64,000 bases of DNA from JBBQLG01 sp964251665 (GCA_964251665.1 CAXUKO010000014.1:62001-126000), one strand, 5' to 3'; positions 9,276 through 18,929 are shown, counted from the first letter of the stretch. The notes: generated from the letters alone by a model not told the origin. Program-made: numbers and translations.

Positions 9276-10688
9276 ATGAAGGTTCTGTTTACCATTAGTT
9301 TGCTGGCGGGTTGCCTGTCGGCAGTTGCTCAGGTTCCGGTTGCAACGCCCCCATCATCTGCCACCACAATACCAGCAAAACCGGCTGCCCCCCCGGCCCG
9401 CGCACTGACGCCCGCCGAAATTCGGCAGAAGGAACGAATCGCGAAAGTGCTGGAAGAAGAGCGAAAGTACCGCGAAGATATTGCGAAGGCACAACGGGAG
9501 TATCAGGCTAAGCAGGCTGAAAAAGAGCGACAGCGCCGGGAGAAAGAACAAAAAAAGCAGGCAACCGAAGTGCCTGCCCCAGCTACAGCAGCACCCGTAA
9601 CCGCACCGGAACCTGTTCGGGTAAAACCGGAGAAAGTGAAAACGCCTGCTCCTGAGGCAACACCCGCTCCCCAGCCTGCCGAGCCAAAGCCCGAGCGTCA
9701 GGCAACCCCGGCAGAACCGGTTAAAGCCGACAACCGGGCCGAACGCGAACAAATTCGGCAGCAACAGGCCATTGACCGGGAACGGCAGCGGCAGCAGGAA
9801 AAGGGCGAACGCGAAGCCCGCAAGGCAGCACAGGTTAAGGCGCGGGCCGAAAAGGTAGTTGTCTTGTCCGCTATGGCACCTGACACAGTCGCCAAACGAA
9901 CGGCTACTACAGAATTTCTGCCTAAAGGCCACCTGTTTGAGCCCATCCTGCTCGATCCGCTCGAAGCGCAGACGTACGTGAGTGTTTTACCCGCCTTTCG
10001 CACCGACGGCCGGAACTACCCCGGCTCCATTGTACCGTTTGCGTTTGGTTTCTGTAAACCGTTTTTCCGCTGGTCTAAATCCCCGGACCGGGCCAGCGAA
10101 CTGGCACTCGATGTAACTTCATACACACAGTTTGAAGTGTACCACGACGACGCCAAAAACACCCAGAAACGGCAGCTCATCAACACAGATTATAAGTTTA
10201 GTGTGATTTATAACCTGCGCCGGGGCCTGAACAACTGGCGGTTCCGGTTTTATCATATCTCGTCGCACCTTGGCGATGACTACCTGTTTCGCAATGCCAT
10301 TCAGGCATATACACCGAACTCCGTCAACTACGAAATCGTCGATGCGACCTACAGCCGTGTCGTTAGAAATGTCCGGTATTACGGTGGTGTTGGCTTCGTA
10401 CTGCGCAAGGCCGAAGAACGCAAGCTACTGGCAGGTCATGCCGGTTTTTACTACCGCAGCCCCGTACAAACGCGCTCAGTACGGATGGTTGGTGGCCTCG
10501 ACGCCAAGGTATGGCAGCAGACTGATTTCCGGCCCGGTCTGAAAGGAGGCATTGGTATTGAAGTGGGAAAAGTGATCAACCCACTTACCTTCTTAATCGA
10601 AGGTTATACCGGCTTCCGACCCAATAGCCAGTACGAAAACCAGCATGTGCGCTGGCTGGGCATTGGCCTGTATTTCAACCCGATTTAA
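9276..10688 (+). CDS. Secreted DUF1207-like protein with long charged, Pro-rich linker
   Basis: A 470-aa protein with signal peptide (MKVLFTISLLAGCLSAVAQ). It has two parts. Residues about 40-200 are low complexity, rich in Lys, Glu, Arg, Gln, Pro and Ala (REKEQKKQ, PAPATAAPV). The C-terminal 230 residues are aromatic-rich and barrel-like, with the phrase YHISSHLGDDYLF that recalls DUF1207 proteins. An envelope or outer-membrane location is inferred. The charged segment could span the periplasm or touch peptidoglycan. Function is unknown. The start at ATG 9276 is set by the signal peptide. Confidence 0.75.
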   Translation: MKVLFTISLLAGCLSAVAQVPVATPPSSATTIPAKPAAPPARALTPAEIRQKERIAKVLEEERKYREDIAKAQREYQAKQAEKERQRREKEQKKQATEVPAPATAAPVTAPEPVRVKPEKVKTPAPEATPAPQPAEPKPERQATPAEPVKADNRAEREQIRQQQAIDRERQRQQEKGEREARKAAQVKARAEKVVVLSAMAPDTVAKRTATTEFLPKGHLFEPILLDPLEAQTYVSVLPAFRTDGRNYPGSIVPFAFGFCKPFFRWSKSPDRASELALDVTSYTQFEVYHDDAKNTQKRQLINTDYKFSVIYNLRRGLNNWRFRFYHISSHLGDDYLFRNAIQAYTPNSVNYEIVDATYSRVVRNVRYYGGVGFVLRKAEERKLLAGHAGFYYRSPVQTRSVRMVGGLDAKVWQQTDFRPGLKGGIGIEVGKVINPLTFLIEGYTGFRPNSQYENQHVRWLGIGLYFNPI

Positions 10689-10750
10689 CTTGACTGGTCG
10701 TTAGAGCGAAGCATCTGTTTCCCACGCGGCCAGCCCCAACCGATAGTCTT

Positions 10751-12091
10751 ATGGCATTATCTGAACTGACGGCCCTCTCCCCTGTTGATGGCCGTTATCG
10801 GCGGCAAATTGAGACGCTGGCTCCTTACTTCTCCGAATTTGGCCTGATCCGGTATCGCGTACAGATCGAAATTGAGTATTTCATTGCACTTTGCGAATGG
10901 CCACTACCGCAGCTTCAGGGCGTTGATCAGGCGCTGTTTCCGGCGTTACGACGTTTATACGAGAACCTGACGGAAGCTGATGCGCTCCGCATTAAGGAAA
11001 TCGAAGCCACGACGAATCACGATGTAAAAGCGGTCGAGTACTTCATCAAGGAGAAACTTACCGACCTGTCCATTGATGATTTTCTGGAGTTTATTCACTT
11101 TGGGCTGACGTCGCAGGATATCAACAATACCGCCATCCCGTTGCTACTGGACGACGCACTAACCAACGAAATTACTCCCCTCTATCAGCAAGTCTACCAG
11201 CGCTTACAGACATTGGCGCATCAATGGGAAGCGATTCCGATGCTGGCCCGGACGCATGGTCAACCGGCATCGCCGACGCGGTTGGGTAAAGAGTTGATGG
11301 TCTTTTGTGAACGCATCGAGAAGCAGCTCCACCTGCTGGCGGGCATTCCCGGCAGTGCCAAATTCGGTGGCGCGACCGGCAATTTCAATGCCCACGCGCT
11401 GGCTTATCCCGACATTGATTGGAAACGGTTCGGCGACGATTTTGTGAGAGGGTTAGGTTTAGTGCGCAGTCAGTTTACGACTCAGATTGAGCATTACGAC
11501 ATGATGGCCGCCATGCTGGATGCCTTTAAACGCCTGAACACCATCCTGATTGATCTCGACCGCGATATCTGGACGTATGTCTCGATGAATTATTTCAAGC
11601 AGAAGATAAAAGCGGGTGAAATTGGCTCATCGGCGATGCCGCACAAGGTGAATCCCATTGATTTTGAGAATTCTGAAGGGAATCTGGGTATCGCAAACGC
11701 CCTGTTTGAGCATCTATCGGCGAAACTGCCCATCTCACGGTTACAACGCGACTTGACAGACTCAACGGTGCTGCGCAATCTTGGCGTGCCGTTTGCCCAT
11801 TCCGTTATTGCCCTGAAGTCGCTGTTGAAAGGACTGGACAAACTCGAACTCAACGAAGCCGCGCTGCACGCCGACCTCGACGCGAACTGGGCGGTGGTAG
11901 CGGAAGGCATTCAAACCATTCTTCGGCGCGAGAGCTACCCCCAACCGTACGAAGCCCTGAAAGCCCTGACCCGCACCAACGAAAAAATCACGGAGCAAAC
12001 TATCCGGCAATTCATCGATGGTCTGGACGTGAGCGAGGCCATTAAATCCGAACTGCAGGCTATTACACCGTTTAATTACACGGGTATTTAA
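10751..12091 (+). CDS. purB: Adenylosuccinate lyase
   Basis: A 446-aa enzyme of the fumarase/aspartase superfamily, matching the E. coli-type PurB. It removes fumarate from SAICAR and from adenylosuccinate in purine synthesis. The superfamily signature GSSAMPHKVNPIDFEN begins near residue 292, and TSQDINNTA and RTHGQPASPT supply further active-site motifs. Length is full. It is the last plus-strand gene before a long minus-strand run. purD and purU lie elsewhere in the window, not in an operon with it. Confidence 0.97.
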   Translation: MALSELTALSPVDGRYRRQIETLAPYFSEFGLIRYRVQIEIEYFIALCEWPLPQLQGVDQALFPALRRLYENLTEADALRIKEIEATTNHDVKAVEYFIKEKLTDLSIDDFLEFIHFGLTSQDINNTAIPLLLDDALTNEITPLYQQVYQRLQTLAHQWEAIPMLARTHGQPASPTRLGKELMVFCERIEKQLHLLAGIPGSAKFGGATGNFNAHALAYPDIDWKRFGDDFVRGLGLVRSQFTTQIEHYDMMAAMLDAFKRLNTILIDLDRDIWTYVSMNYFKQKIKAGEIGSSAMPHKVNPIDFENSEGNLGIANALFEHLSAKLPISRLQRDLTDSTVLRNLGVPFAHSVIALKSLLKGLDKLELNEAALHADLDANWAVVAEGIQTILRRESYPQPYEALKALTRTNEKITEQTIRQFIDGLDVSEAIKSELQAITPFNYTGI

Positions 12092-12331
12092 GGGATGTTG
12101 AATTTGATGGAATCTAAGCAATGCAGGTACGTACAGGACGCCTGAAAGTTAATACGTTGTGCTTTCTAAAGAGTAACTAAGTACGAGAATCCATTATTAT
12201 TCTGGAGAGGCCAAGAATAAAAAACTGACTTAGCACTATCAAGATCGGGTGATTGGAACTGTTGTACGTAGATAATTTATCCCTGATGAGTGGCCCTTTA
12301 CCAAAGTCGATTTCCGTTTTAATGAACAGCT

Positions 12332-12646
12332 TTACTTCAGTCGCTCTTGAATAAGCGTAATCAGTTGGTCGAATCGCTGGTTGACTTCAGTAAATTGTTG
12401 ATTTATTTCCTGACGTAAATCGTCCACTTTGAGATCAACCTGGGCGATATCCCGGCGAACATTAGTAAACCCCTGCTGTGTATTCACAGTTAGCTTACCT
12501 ATGCCTCTGGCGGCTACTTCAGCGTTTTGATCGGCCCGAACGGCCAGTTCAACAAGTTGTCCCTGCCCCTCGATTAACTGGTCAACTTTTTGAAGAACAT
12601 CAGCAACTAATGGCTCTAACTGGTCAAGTCGGCGGTTGGGTATCAT
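12332..12646 (-). CDS. Small coiled-coil hypothetical protein
   Basis: A 104-aa protein that is almost wholly amphipathic helix with heptad spacing (DVLQKVDQLIEGQGQLVEL; IAQVDLKVDDLRQEINQQF), so a coiled-coil oligomer is likely. No signal peptide, membrane segment or known domain is seen. The regular hydrophobic pattern supports a real gene over the opposite-strand reading. It is bounded by about 240 bases without a recognisable gene on its 3' side and sits downstream of proC on the same strand. Function is unknown; phage-tail-like or cytoskeletal adaptors can look similar. Confidence 0.6.
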   Translation of the reverse strand: MIPNRRLDQLEPLVADVLQKVDQLIEGQGQLVELAVRADQNAEVAARGIGKLTVNTQQGFTNVRRDIAQVDLKVDDLRQEINQQFTEVNQRFDQLITLIQERLK

Positions 12647-12757
12647 TTGCGTTGTATCTACTGTTTTTCGTTATGCTGCTTATGCGTTGGGCGAAGGCAT
12701 TTTGCAATATACGGGAAAAGCAACAGCAGCCAACCGCCAGTTTTAAACAACATTCAG

Positions 12758-13561
12758 CTACCCCTTCGATAACTCTGTCGCTCTTGTTTGGGCGGCTTTG
12801 ATACCTGCCACCAGCGTCTCTGTTAACGAGCCCGCTTCAAACTGCCGCAGGGCCGCTTCGGTAGTGCCGCCCTTCGAGGCTACGGCTTTAATGAGGTCGT
12901 CTAATGATTTGTCGGCGGAGTTAATGAGGTGATATGAGCCGAGCATAGTCTGCTTTACCAGCAAACCCGCCACCGCATCGTCAAAGCCCATCTGACGACC
13001 GGCTTCAATCATCGCTTTCACGACATAATAAAAATAGGCCGGGCCACTGCCGCTCAACGCTGTTACAGCATCGAGCATGGCTTCGTCTTCCAGAAAAATA
13101 GAGCGACCCGTCGCGTTAATCAGGTTCTCCACCCGGCGCAGGTTAGTCAGATCTACTTCTTTAGCGGCCGTAAAACCAGTGATCCCCATGCCCAGCATGG
13201 CAGGCGTATTTGGCATAGCCCGAACCACCAGCTTGTGATTCAGCCGTTCCTGAATCTGCGCCATCGGAATACCCGCCATGATGGACAGCACCACCTGTGT
13301 AGGGCGGATAACCTGGCTTAATTCATCATAAACGCTATTGAAATCCTGCGGCTTAACAGAAAGGATTATCAAATCGACTTCCGAAACACGCGGCCCGATG
13401 GTATCGACAACGACACCGGCTTTTTCAATCTTCAGGGCTTCGGAACGGTCTGCGCTTTTTTCAATCAGTAACAGGTCATCTTTTTTTACCAGATCATACT
13501 GTAAAAACGATTTGGCGAAGGCCATGCCCATGTTGCCGCAGCCGACAATAGCAATTTTCAT
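12758..13561 (-). CDS. proC: Pyrroline-5-carboxylate reductase
   Basis: A 267-aa cytoplasmic enzyme that reduces pyrroline-5-carboxylate to proline with NAD(P)H, the last step of proline synthesis. The Rossmann motif VGCGNMGMAFAKS is at the N-terminus, VRAMPNTPAMLGMG in the middle, and the C-terminal signature region ALSGSGPAYFYYVVKAMIEAGRQMG is clear. Length is typical. A candidate -7 element (13585-13592) lies in the terminator of the upstream TlpA-like gene, giving proC its own promoter. Confidence 0.96.
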   Translation of the reverse strand: MKIAIVGCGNMGMAFAKSFLQYDLVKKDDLLLIEKSADRSEALKIEKAGVVVDTIGPRVSEVDLIILSVKPQDFNSVYDELSQVIRPTQVVLSIMAGIPMAQIQERLNHKLVVRAMPNTPAMLGMGITGFTAAKEVDLTNLRRVENLINATGRSIFLEDEAMLDAVTALSGSGPAYFYYVVKAMIEAGRQMGFDDAVAGLLVKQTMLGSYHLINSADKSLDDLIKAVASKGGTTEAALRQFEAGSLTETLVAGIKAAQTRATELSKG

Positions 13562-13584
13562 AGTGGTAAGGTGTTATAGAGGAG

Positions 13585-13592
13585 CAAAGATA
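13585..13592 (-). promoter_or_regulatory. proC promoter -7 element overlapping a terminator stem
   Basis: On the minus strand this reads TATCTTTG, a match to TAnnTTTG, about 24 bases upstream of the proC ATG. It lies within the descending arm of the 13586-13624 terminator. No good -33 TTTG is visible, so confidence is moderate. Confidence 0.4.
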
Positions 13593-13624
13593 AAGGCAGG
13601 CCCGCCGGACCTGCCTTTATCTTT
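13586..13624 (-). terminator. Terminator of the gatB-tlpA-like unit
   Basis: AAAGATAAAGGCAGG (13586-13600) and CCTGCCTTTATCTTT (13610-13624) form a perfect 15-bp stem with a 9-nt GC-rich loop, 42 bases after the oxidoreductase stop. Confidence 0.75.
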
Positions 13625-13665
13625 TAGTTTATTTCTTCCCTTTATCCGTCAGTCGAAACGGCCTG

Positions 13666-14811
13666 TTAGTTACCGGATGATTTCAGCACTTCTTCCAGTT
13701 TCTGCTCTAAAGCATCCCCCCGAAGGTTTTTGGCAATGATTTTACCTTCTCTATCAATGAGAAACGTTTGTGGAATGGCCTGCACACCATACTGCTGCGC
13801 GGCTGCCGACTGCCAGTATTTCAGATCCGAAACGTGCGTCCAGGCCAGGTGATCATTATTAATAGCTTTCACCCAGTTGGCCTTGCTTTGATCCAGTGAT
13901 ACGCTGTAGATGGCGAACCCCTTGTCTTTGAACTTGTTGTACATGCGAACCACATTTGGATTCTCATTCCGGCAGGGACCGCACCACGACGCCCAGAAGT
14001 CGATCAGCACGTATTTACCCCGGAGCGACGACAGGGCAATTGGCTTACCCGTTGTGTCACTAAGTGCAATCTCGGGTGCTGATGAACCAACCATCACGCC
14101 CCGAATGCGGGCGATGTTGCCGATGAATGATTTAGCCTGTAAGCTATTCGGGTTCTCCTTCTCGAACCGGCGGGCCAGCGAGTCCAACGTCGGAAAATCA
14201 TTCTCAACGTTCAGGAAGTTGGTAGCGAACAGAGCCGCCAGTGAGGTACCCATAGCAGGCAGCATCGTTTTTACTTTGCCGACCATTGATTTTTCGGCCG
14301 CTTCGTAATCCCGCTGAACAGCTTCCATTTTTTTCTGGTCCTTCTTCTGAGTAGCCTCCGTGTACTGCTTGTTCCAGTCGGCCACGCGGGCATCCATGTC
14401 ATTCTTCAGCGTCATCAATCGCTGGTAGTCATCCATGTTTTTGGAACCGGTTACTACAGCGGTACCTTTTTTGCCCGTCTTCATATCCGTGGCGAAACCA
14501 TCGGCGACTACGTTAAGCGTTTCGCCCCCTTCGAGCAGTAAGGCCATGCGTTGCGCATTGGCAATGTTTAGCAGAAATACACCCCCACCTTCCGGAACCT
14601 GCGTTTTCAACGTAAAGGTGTTGTCCTTTTTCACGTCGGCCGAGTCAAGCCGACGGCCGGGTTGCCCGTTCGTTTCCAGATAGATGCGTTCGCCCGCTCC
14701 AATGGTTTTTACTTTACCGGTTATCGTGACTGGCTTCCCACCGGGTGTTTGTGCCAGTAGCGACAGGCTAAGCAGGCAAAAAAAGGCCAGCAATGCGCTT
14801 GTTTTTTTCAT
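13666..14811 (-). CDS. TlpA-like thiol-disulfide oxidoreductase with DUF4369-type N-terminus
   Basis: A 381-aa exported protein. The signal peptide ends near LLAQT (residue 20). An N-terminal beta domain of the DUF4369 type (about 25-125), a helical Lys/Gln-rich middle and a C-terminal thioredoxin fold (about 243-381) follow, with Cys277-Gly-Pro-Cys280 in the ResA/TlpA motif WCGPC. It probably reduces disulfides in the periplasm. It begins 4 bases after gatB ends, so the two are probably co-transcribed despite unrelated roles. Such proteins are numerous in Bacteroidota and specific substrates cannot be named. Confidence 0.9.
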   Translation of the reverse strand: MKKTSALLAFFCLLSLSLLAQTPGGKPVTITGKVKTIGAGERIYLETNGQPGRRLDSADVKKDNTFTLKTQVPEGGGVFLLNIANAQRMALLLEGGETLNVVADGFATDMKTGKKGTAVVTGSKNMDDYQRLMTLKNDMDARVADWNKQYTEATQKKDQKKMEAVQRDYEAAEKSMVGKVKTMLPAMGTSLAALFATNFLNVENDFPTLDSLARRFEKENPNSLQAKSFIGNIARIRGVMVGSSAPEIALSDTTGKPIALSSLRGKYVLIDFWASWCGPCRNENPNVVRMYNKFKDKGFAIYSVSLDQSKANWVKAINNDHLAWTHVSDLKYWQSAAAQQYGVQAIPQTFLIDREGKIIAKNLRGDALEQKLEEVLKSSGN

Positions 14812-14815
14812 CTCT

Positions 14816-16333
14816 TTAGGATAATTGTTTTAAGATCAGCTCGTTGACCAGTTTGGGGTCGGCCGAGCCTTTCGATTTTTTCATGACTTCACCGACAAAC
14901 AGACCAAGCAGGTTTTTCTTGCCTTTATGGTATTGCTGTACCTTATCCGGCCAGGCCGTCAGTACCTCTTCTACCAACGTTTGCAACGCATCGGTATTGC
15001 GGTTCTGGAGCAGGTTCGCACTGGTAGCCAACGCTAAAGGCGTGGCATCCGGCTGGCCCACCAGCAGTGCAAACACCTGCTGAGCCGCCGATTGGCTGAT
15101 CGTTCCCTCGGCAATGAGGTTCACCAGAGCCGCTAACTGCCCGGCCGAAACCGGAAACTGCCGGTCACGCAGGGTCTTTTCGGTTAACTGGCCTTTTACG
15201 GGCCCCATAACCCAGTTCGAGACCAGTTTATACTGTGTTGTAGTCTGGCAGGCCAGTTCGTAGTATTCCGCTAACTCACGGGCGTCGGTGAGCAGGGCGG
15301 CATCGTAATCGGGCAGACCGTAATGGGTTGTAAATTTCTGGTATAATTCCTTGGGTAAGGGCGGCATGGCGGCCCAAATCTGTTCCAGCCACGCATCCGA
15401 AATGACAACCGGAGTCAGATCTGGGTCGGGGAAATAGCGGTAGTCATTCATGGTTTCCTTCTCGCGCATACCAACGGTCAAGCCGGTTTCTACGTCAAAC
15501 GAACGGGTTTCCTGAATGATACGGCCACCCGTTTCCAGTAAGGTAACTTGCCGATGAAACTCGGCGTCCACAGCACGCTGTACGTTACGGATCGAGTTCA
15601 TGTTCTTGACCTCAACTTTCGTACCTAATGCCTGTTCGCCATGTGGGCGAATGGAGACGTTCACGTCGCAGCGCAACGACCCCTCCTCCATATTCCCGTC
15701 GCAAATGTCTAAGTAGCGTACCAGCCGACGCACTTCGGTCAGAAACTGACCTGCTTCTTCCGCCGAACGCAGCACTGGATCAGTTACCATCTCGATCAAT
15801 GGTGTACCCGCCCGGTTGTAATCCAGCCGCGTGACGGGTTCATCACCCTCATGAATCGACTTGCCCGCATCCTCTTCCAGGTGAATATGATGAATGAGAA
15901 TAACCCGCTCAACGGGTTGTCCCGTCTCTCCCTGTTTCAGGGTAACCGGGATACCGCCCCCGACGCAAATTGGCCCTTTGTCCTGCGACAGTTGGTAGCC
16001 CTTGGGCAGATCGGGGTAAAAATAATTTTTACGGGCGAAGATATTGTGTCTTGTAATTGTAGAGCCGCAGGCCAGTCCCATGCGAACGGCAAATTCAACC
16101 GCCCGCCGATTGATTTTAGGCAGTGTACCGGGGTGGGCCAGCGTAATCACACTGATATTCGTGTTGGGGTCGGCACCGAAGTAGTTAGCGTCGGCCGCAA
16201 ACAGTTTACTTTCTGTCTGCAACTGGCAGTGAACTTCCAGCCCAATTACCAGTTCGTATCGGGCCGCAGCCGGAGGGGATGACACGTCCGGCGGAGTTAG
16301 TGTTTCCGACGAAAAAGGGGCATTTACTACCAT
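14816..16333 (-). CDS. gatB: Asp-tRNA(Asn)/Glu-tRNA(Gln) amidotransferase subunit B
   Basis: A protein of about 505 aa, the tRNA-binding kinase subunit of GatCAB, which converts Glu-tRNA(Gln) and Asp-tRNA(Asn) to the amidated forms. Motifs include YELVIGLEVHCQL, RKNYFYPDLPKGYQLSQ and the C-terminal YqeY-like region ending NLLGLFVGEVMKKSKGSADP. The start is ATG 16333. A GTG at 16364-16366 would extend the frame by 11 codons, but it overlaps the promoter -7 element. gatA and gatC are not in the window. The TlpA-like gene follows 4 bases later. Confidence 0.95.
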   Translation of the reverse strand: MVVNAPFSSETLTPPDVSSPPAAARYELVIGLEVHCQLQTESKLFAADANYFGADPNTNISVITLAHPGTLPKINRRAVEFAVRMGLACGSTITRHNIFARKNYFYPDLPKGYQLSQDKGPICVGGGIPVTLKQGETGQPVERVILIHHIHLEEDAGKSIHEGDEPVTRLDYNRAGTPLIEMVTDPVLRSAEEAGQFLTEVRRLVRYLDICDGNMEEGSLRCDVNVSIRPHGEQALGTKVEVKNMNSIRNVQRAVDAEFHRQVTLLETGGRIIQETRSFDVETGLTVGMREKETMNDYRYFPDPDLTPVVISDAWLEQIWAAMPPLPKELYQKFTTHYGLPDYDAALLTDARELAEYYELACQTTTQYKLVSNWVMGPVKGQLTEKTLRDRQFPVSAGQLAALVNLIAEGTISQSAAQQVFALLVGQPDATPLALATSANLLQNRNTDALQTLVEEVLTAWPDKVQQYHKGKKNLLGLFVGEVMKKSKGSADPKLVNELILKQLS

Positions 16334-16365
16334 ACTGCTATCTTCCTCATCAAAAAGAGGTAACA

Positions 16366-16373
16366 CAAAGATA
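16366..16373 (-). promoter_or_regulatory. gatB promoter -7 element
   Basis: The minus strand reads TATCTTTG, 33-40 bases upstream of ATG 16333. It lies directly behind the crtB terminator and excludes the upstream GTG start of gatB. Confidence 0.5.
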
Positions 16374-16377
16374 GCCC

Positions 16378-16398
16378 AAAAACCCTGACGTGCAGGGT
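16378..16398 (-). terminator. Terminator of crtI-crtB
   Basis: On the minus strand ACCCTG-CACGT-CAGGGT is followed by TTTTT. It lies 8 bases beyond the crtB stop. A short stem but a proper T-tract. Confidence 0.65.
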
Positions 16399-16405
16399 AA
16401 AGGCA

Positions 16406-17242
16406 TCAAATGACGTTCAGTCGATATTTCAGATACGTTTGTGCCAGCAGAGCAATCTTCTGCGAATCGGGCACCCGGATACGCTCCTGCTGAATACGGG
16501 AAGCAGGCAACTGCTTAATTTTACTGAACAGCGTCAGGTAATACGTATAGGCCAGATAAACCCCCATGCGGGCACCACGCGGCAAATTCATGATACCGAT
16601 TAGGGCCTCATCAAAATCCTGCTGAATGTCCGACTCAATCAGGTCTTTGGCATGGCGCGAAAAATCGTTGAAATCTACACCGGGGAAATACGTCCGGCCC
16701 CGGTCCTGAAAATCACTTTTCAGGTCACGGAGGAAATTCACTTTTTGGAAAGCAGAACCCAGTTTTCGGGCGGGTTCTTTCAGTCGGTCGTACATCACGC
16801 AATCTCCTTCGCAGAACACCCGGAGACACATCAGGCCCACTACTTCGGCAGAGCCGTAAATGTATTCGCTGTACCCATCGGCGTCATAATCCTGAATGTA
16901 TAGATCCATCTCCATGCTACGCAGGAAGGCCTCGATGAGCGGATAATCTATTTTATACTGATTAACAACTAACTGGAACGAATGAAGCACCGGGTTCAGG
17001 CTGATACCTTCTTCTATAGCCTGGTATGTATCGTGTTTAAAGCGGGCGAGGAGTGTTTTTTTATCGTAGTCGTGGAAGGTATCCACAATCTCATCGGCAT
17101 AGCGAACGAACCCGTAGATGGCATAGATGGGCAGGTGAAATTTTCGCTGTAAAGTTTTGATTCCTAAAGTAAATGACGTGCTGTAATTTTCAGTAATCAG
17201 TTTACTGCATTCCAGTGCCGTCCGGTCAAACAATGCCATCAT
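16406..17242 (-). CDS. crtB: Phytoene synthase
   Basis: A 278-aa member of the squalene/phytoene synthase family. It condenses two geranylgeranyl diphosphates to phytoene, the first committed carotenoid step. The two aspartate-rich Mg-binding motifs are DEIVD (residues 50-54) and DLKSD (173-177), the latter followed by FQDRGRTYFP typical of phytoene synthases. It lies 70 bases behind crtI on the same strand, ending in a terminator. Two adjacent ATGs exist (17242 and 17239). No geranylgeranyl synthase (crtE) or cyclase (crtY) is in the window. Confidence 0.93.
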   Translation of the reverse strand: MMALFDRTALECSKLITENYSTSFTLGIKTLQRKFHLPIYAIYGFVRYADEIVDTFHDYDKKTLLARFKHDTYQAIEEGISLNPVLHSFQLVVNQYKIDYPLIEAFLRSMEMDLYIQDYDADGYSEYIYGSAEVVGLMCLRVFCEGDCVMYDRLKEPARKLGSAFQKVNFLRDLKSDFQDRGRTYFPGVDFNDFSRHAKDLIESDIQQDFDEALIGIMNLPRGARMGVYLAYTYYLTLFSKIKQLPASRIQQERIRVPDSQKIALLAQTYLKYRLNVI

Positions 17243-17312
17243 ATCGGGTCAGGTAGTGAGCCGAATACCTGACAAGGCTGGCGGCTGTCACTATAGTTAA
17301 GTTGGTGGTAAG

Positions 17313-18791
17313 TTAGGCAAATTCTTTAGCCACTTCATCAGCTACAACTAATCCCGAAATCAGTGATGGTGGCACACCCGGACCAGGTACGGTTAGCTGA
17401 CCCGTGTAGAACAGGTTGTTCACCCTTTTGTTCTTAAGCGATGGCTTTAAAAATGCAGTTTGTAACAGGGTGTTAGCCAACCCATAAGCATTTCCCTTGA
17501 AGGCATTATAATCAGCCTTGAAATCGGCATGGGCGTAGCTGCGCTGGTAAACGATATGACTCCGGATAGACTCCCCTACATAGGTTTCCAGCCGGTCCAT
17601 CACCAGGTCGAAATAGCGCGCCCGGGTTGCAGCATCGTCGGCAAGATCAGGGGCTACCGGAATCAGGATAAAGAGGTTTTCATGCCCGGCGGGGGCTACT
17701 GTATCGTCCGTTTTTGAGGGAGCTGACACGTAGAACAGCGGCTTGGTGGGCCACTGTGGCTGCTCATAAATTTCCTGCGCGTGCAGGGTAATGTCTTCGT
17801 CGAAGAACAGATTATGGTGCAGTAGTTTAGGTACACGTTTGCTCACGCCTAAATAAAACAACAGCGACGAAGGCGCCATTACCCGCTTATCCCAGTACGC
17901 ATCACTGTAATTCCGCTGTTGATCGGTCAGCAACTTCGTCTCGACATGGTTATAATCCGCGCCAGCTACAACAACGTCAGCTTCGAATACGCCCTGGTTA
18001 GTGATCACACGATGAGCCGAGCCGCCTGTAATATCAATTTTCGTCACTGTCTGATTCAACAGCAGTTTAACGCCTTTCTCCTCCGCCAGACTGACCATAG
18101 CCCGCACAATTTCGTGCATCCCACCCAGGGGATACCACGTGCCTAGTGCCATATCAGCGTAGTTCATCAGGCTATACATCGCTGGCGTGCTGTCGGGCAT
18201 AGCGCCCAGAAAGAGTACCGGAAATTCGATAAGCTGCAACAGTTTGGGGTCACTGAAGAACTTACGGGCATGACTCGCAAAGGATTGAAACACGTCAAGA
18301 CGGGTAACGTCGTAAAGTAGTTTCAGGCTAAAAAACTCGGTGATGGAGCGGCTCGGTTTCCAGACGAATTTATTGATACCCACATCGTATTTATAAGCGG
18401 CCTGCCGCAGAAACTCCGTCAACCGGGTACCGCTCCCCGGTTCTATCGATTCAAACAGAGCTACGAGTTGCGCCATATCAGCTGGAATGTCAACGGCGTC
18501 ATCGGGACCAAATACAACTTTGTAAGAGGGGTCAAGCCGGACGAGGTTGTAATAGTCCGACGGTTGTTTGCCGAAGCGGGCAAAATAATTCTCAAATACA
18601 TCGGGCATCCAGTACCAGCTGGGACCCATATCGAAGGTAAAGCCTGCTTCGCGAAAGAGCCGGGCGCGGCCACCAGGAACACTATTTTTTTCGAGGATAG
18701 TAACGTTGTAGCCTTTATCGGCCAAACTGGTAGCAGCAGCAAGACCGGCGAATCCGGCCCCTATAACTATAACGCGTTTAAGTTGTGGCAT
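17313..18791 (-). CDS. crtI: Phytoene desaturase
   Basis: A 492-aa FAD-dependent CrtI-type desaturase converting phytoene towards lycopene at the membrane. The dinucleotide motif VIGAGFAGLAAA is at residues 9-20 and EKNSVPGGRARLF follows. The C-terminal carotenoid-dehydrogenase signature is seen in NLFYTGQLTVPGPGVPPSLISG. Length is normal. It leads a two-gene unit with crtB. The ECF sigma gene lies upstream on the same strand but is separated by a terminator and about 225 bases. Confidence 0.95.
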   Translation of the reverse strand: MPQLKRVIVIGAGFAGLAAATSLADKGYNVTILEKNSVPGGRARLFREAGFTFDMGPSWYWMPDVFENYFARFGKQPSDYYNLVRLDPSYKVVFGPDDAVDIPADMAQLVALFESIEPGSGTRLTEFLRQAAYKYDVGINKFVWKPSRSITEFFSLKLLYDVTRLDVFQSFASHARKFFSDPKLLQLIEFPVLFLGAMPDSTPAMYSLMNYADMALGTWYPLGGMHEIVRAMVSLAEEKGVKLLLNQTVTKIDITGGSAHRVITNQGVFEADVVVAGADYNHVETKLLTDQQRNYSDAYWDKRVMAPSSLLFYLGVSKRVPKLLHHNLFFDEDITLHAQEIYEQPQWPTKPLFYVSAPSKTDDTVAPAGHENLFILIPVAPDLADDAATRARYFDLVMDRLETYVGESIRSHIVYQRSYAHADFKADYNAFKGNAYGLANTLLQTAFLKPSLKNKRVNNLFYTGQLTVPGPGVPPSLISGLVVADEVAKEFA

Positions 18792-18892
18792 GAAGGTACG
18801 TATACGGTGGTAACGTTTGGCAACAGGTCAGGTTAGACAGCGTAGCATTTCCCATGATTCCTGTAGCTAAAGCCTGATGGTACAACTGCCTG

Positions 18893-18929
18893 AAAAATAA
18901 AAAAGTTAGACGCAGTGCATCTAACTTTT
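18893..18929 (-). terminator. Terminator of the ECF sigma gene
   Basis: AAAAGTTAGA (18901-18910) pairs with TCTAACTTTT (18920-18929); on the minus strand the stem is followed by a T-rich tract (TTTTTTATTTTTC). It separates the sigma gene from crtI. Confidence 0.7.

Noticed and set aside
12478..12801. Plus-strand reading frame over the small coiled-coil gene
   Set aside because: It overlaps proC and the heptad-rich minus-strand frame; its composition is not protein-like.
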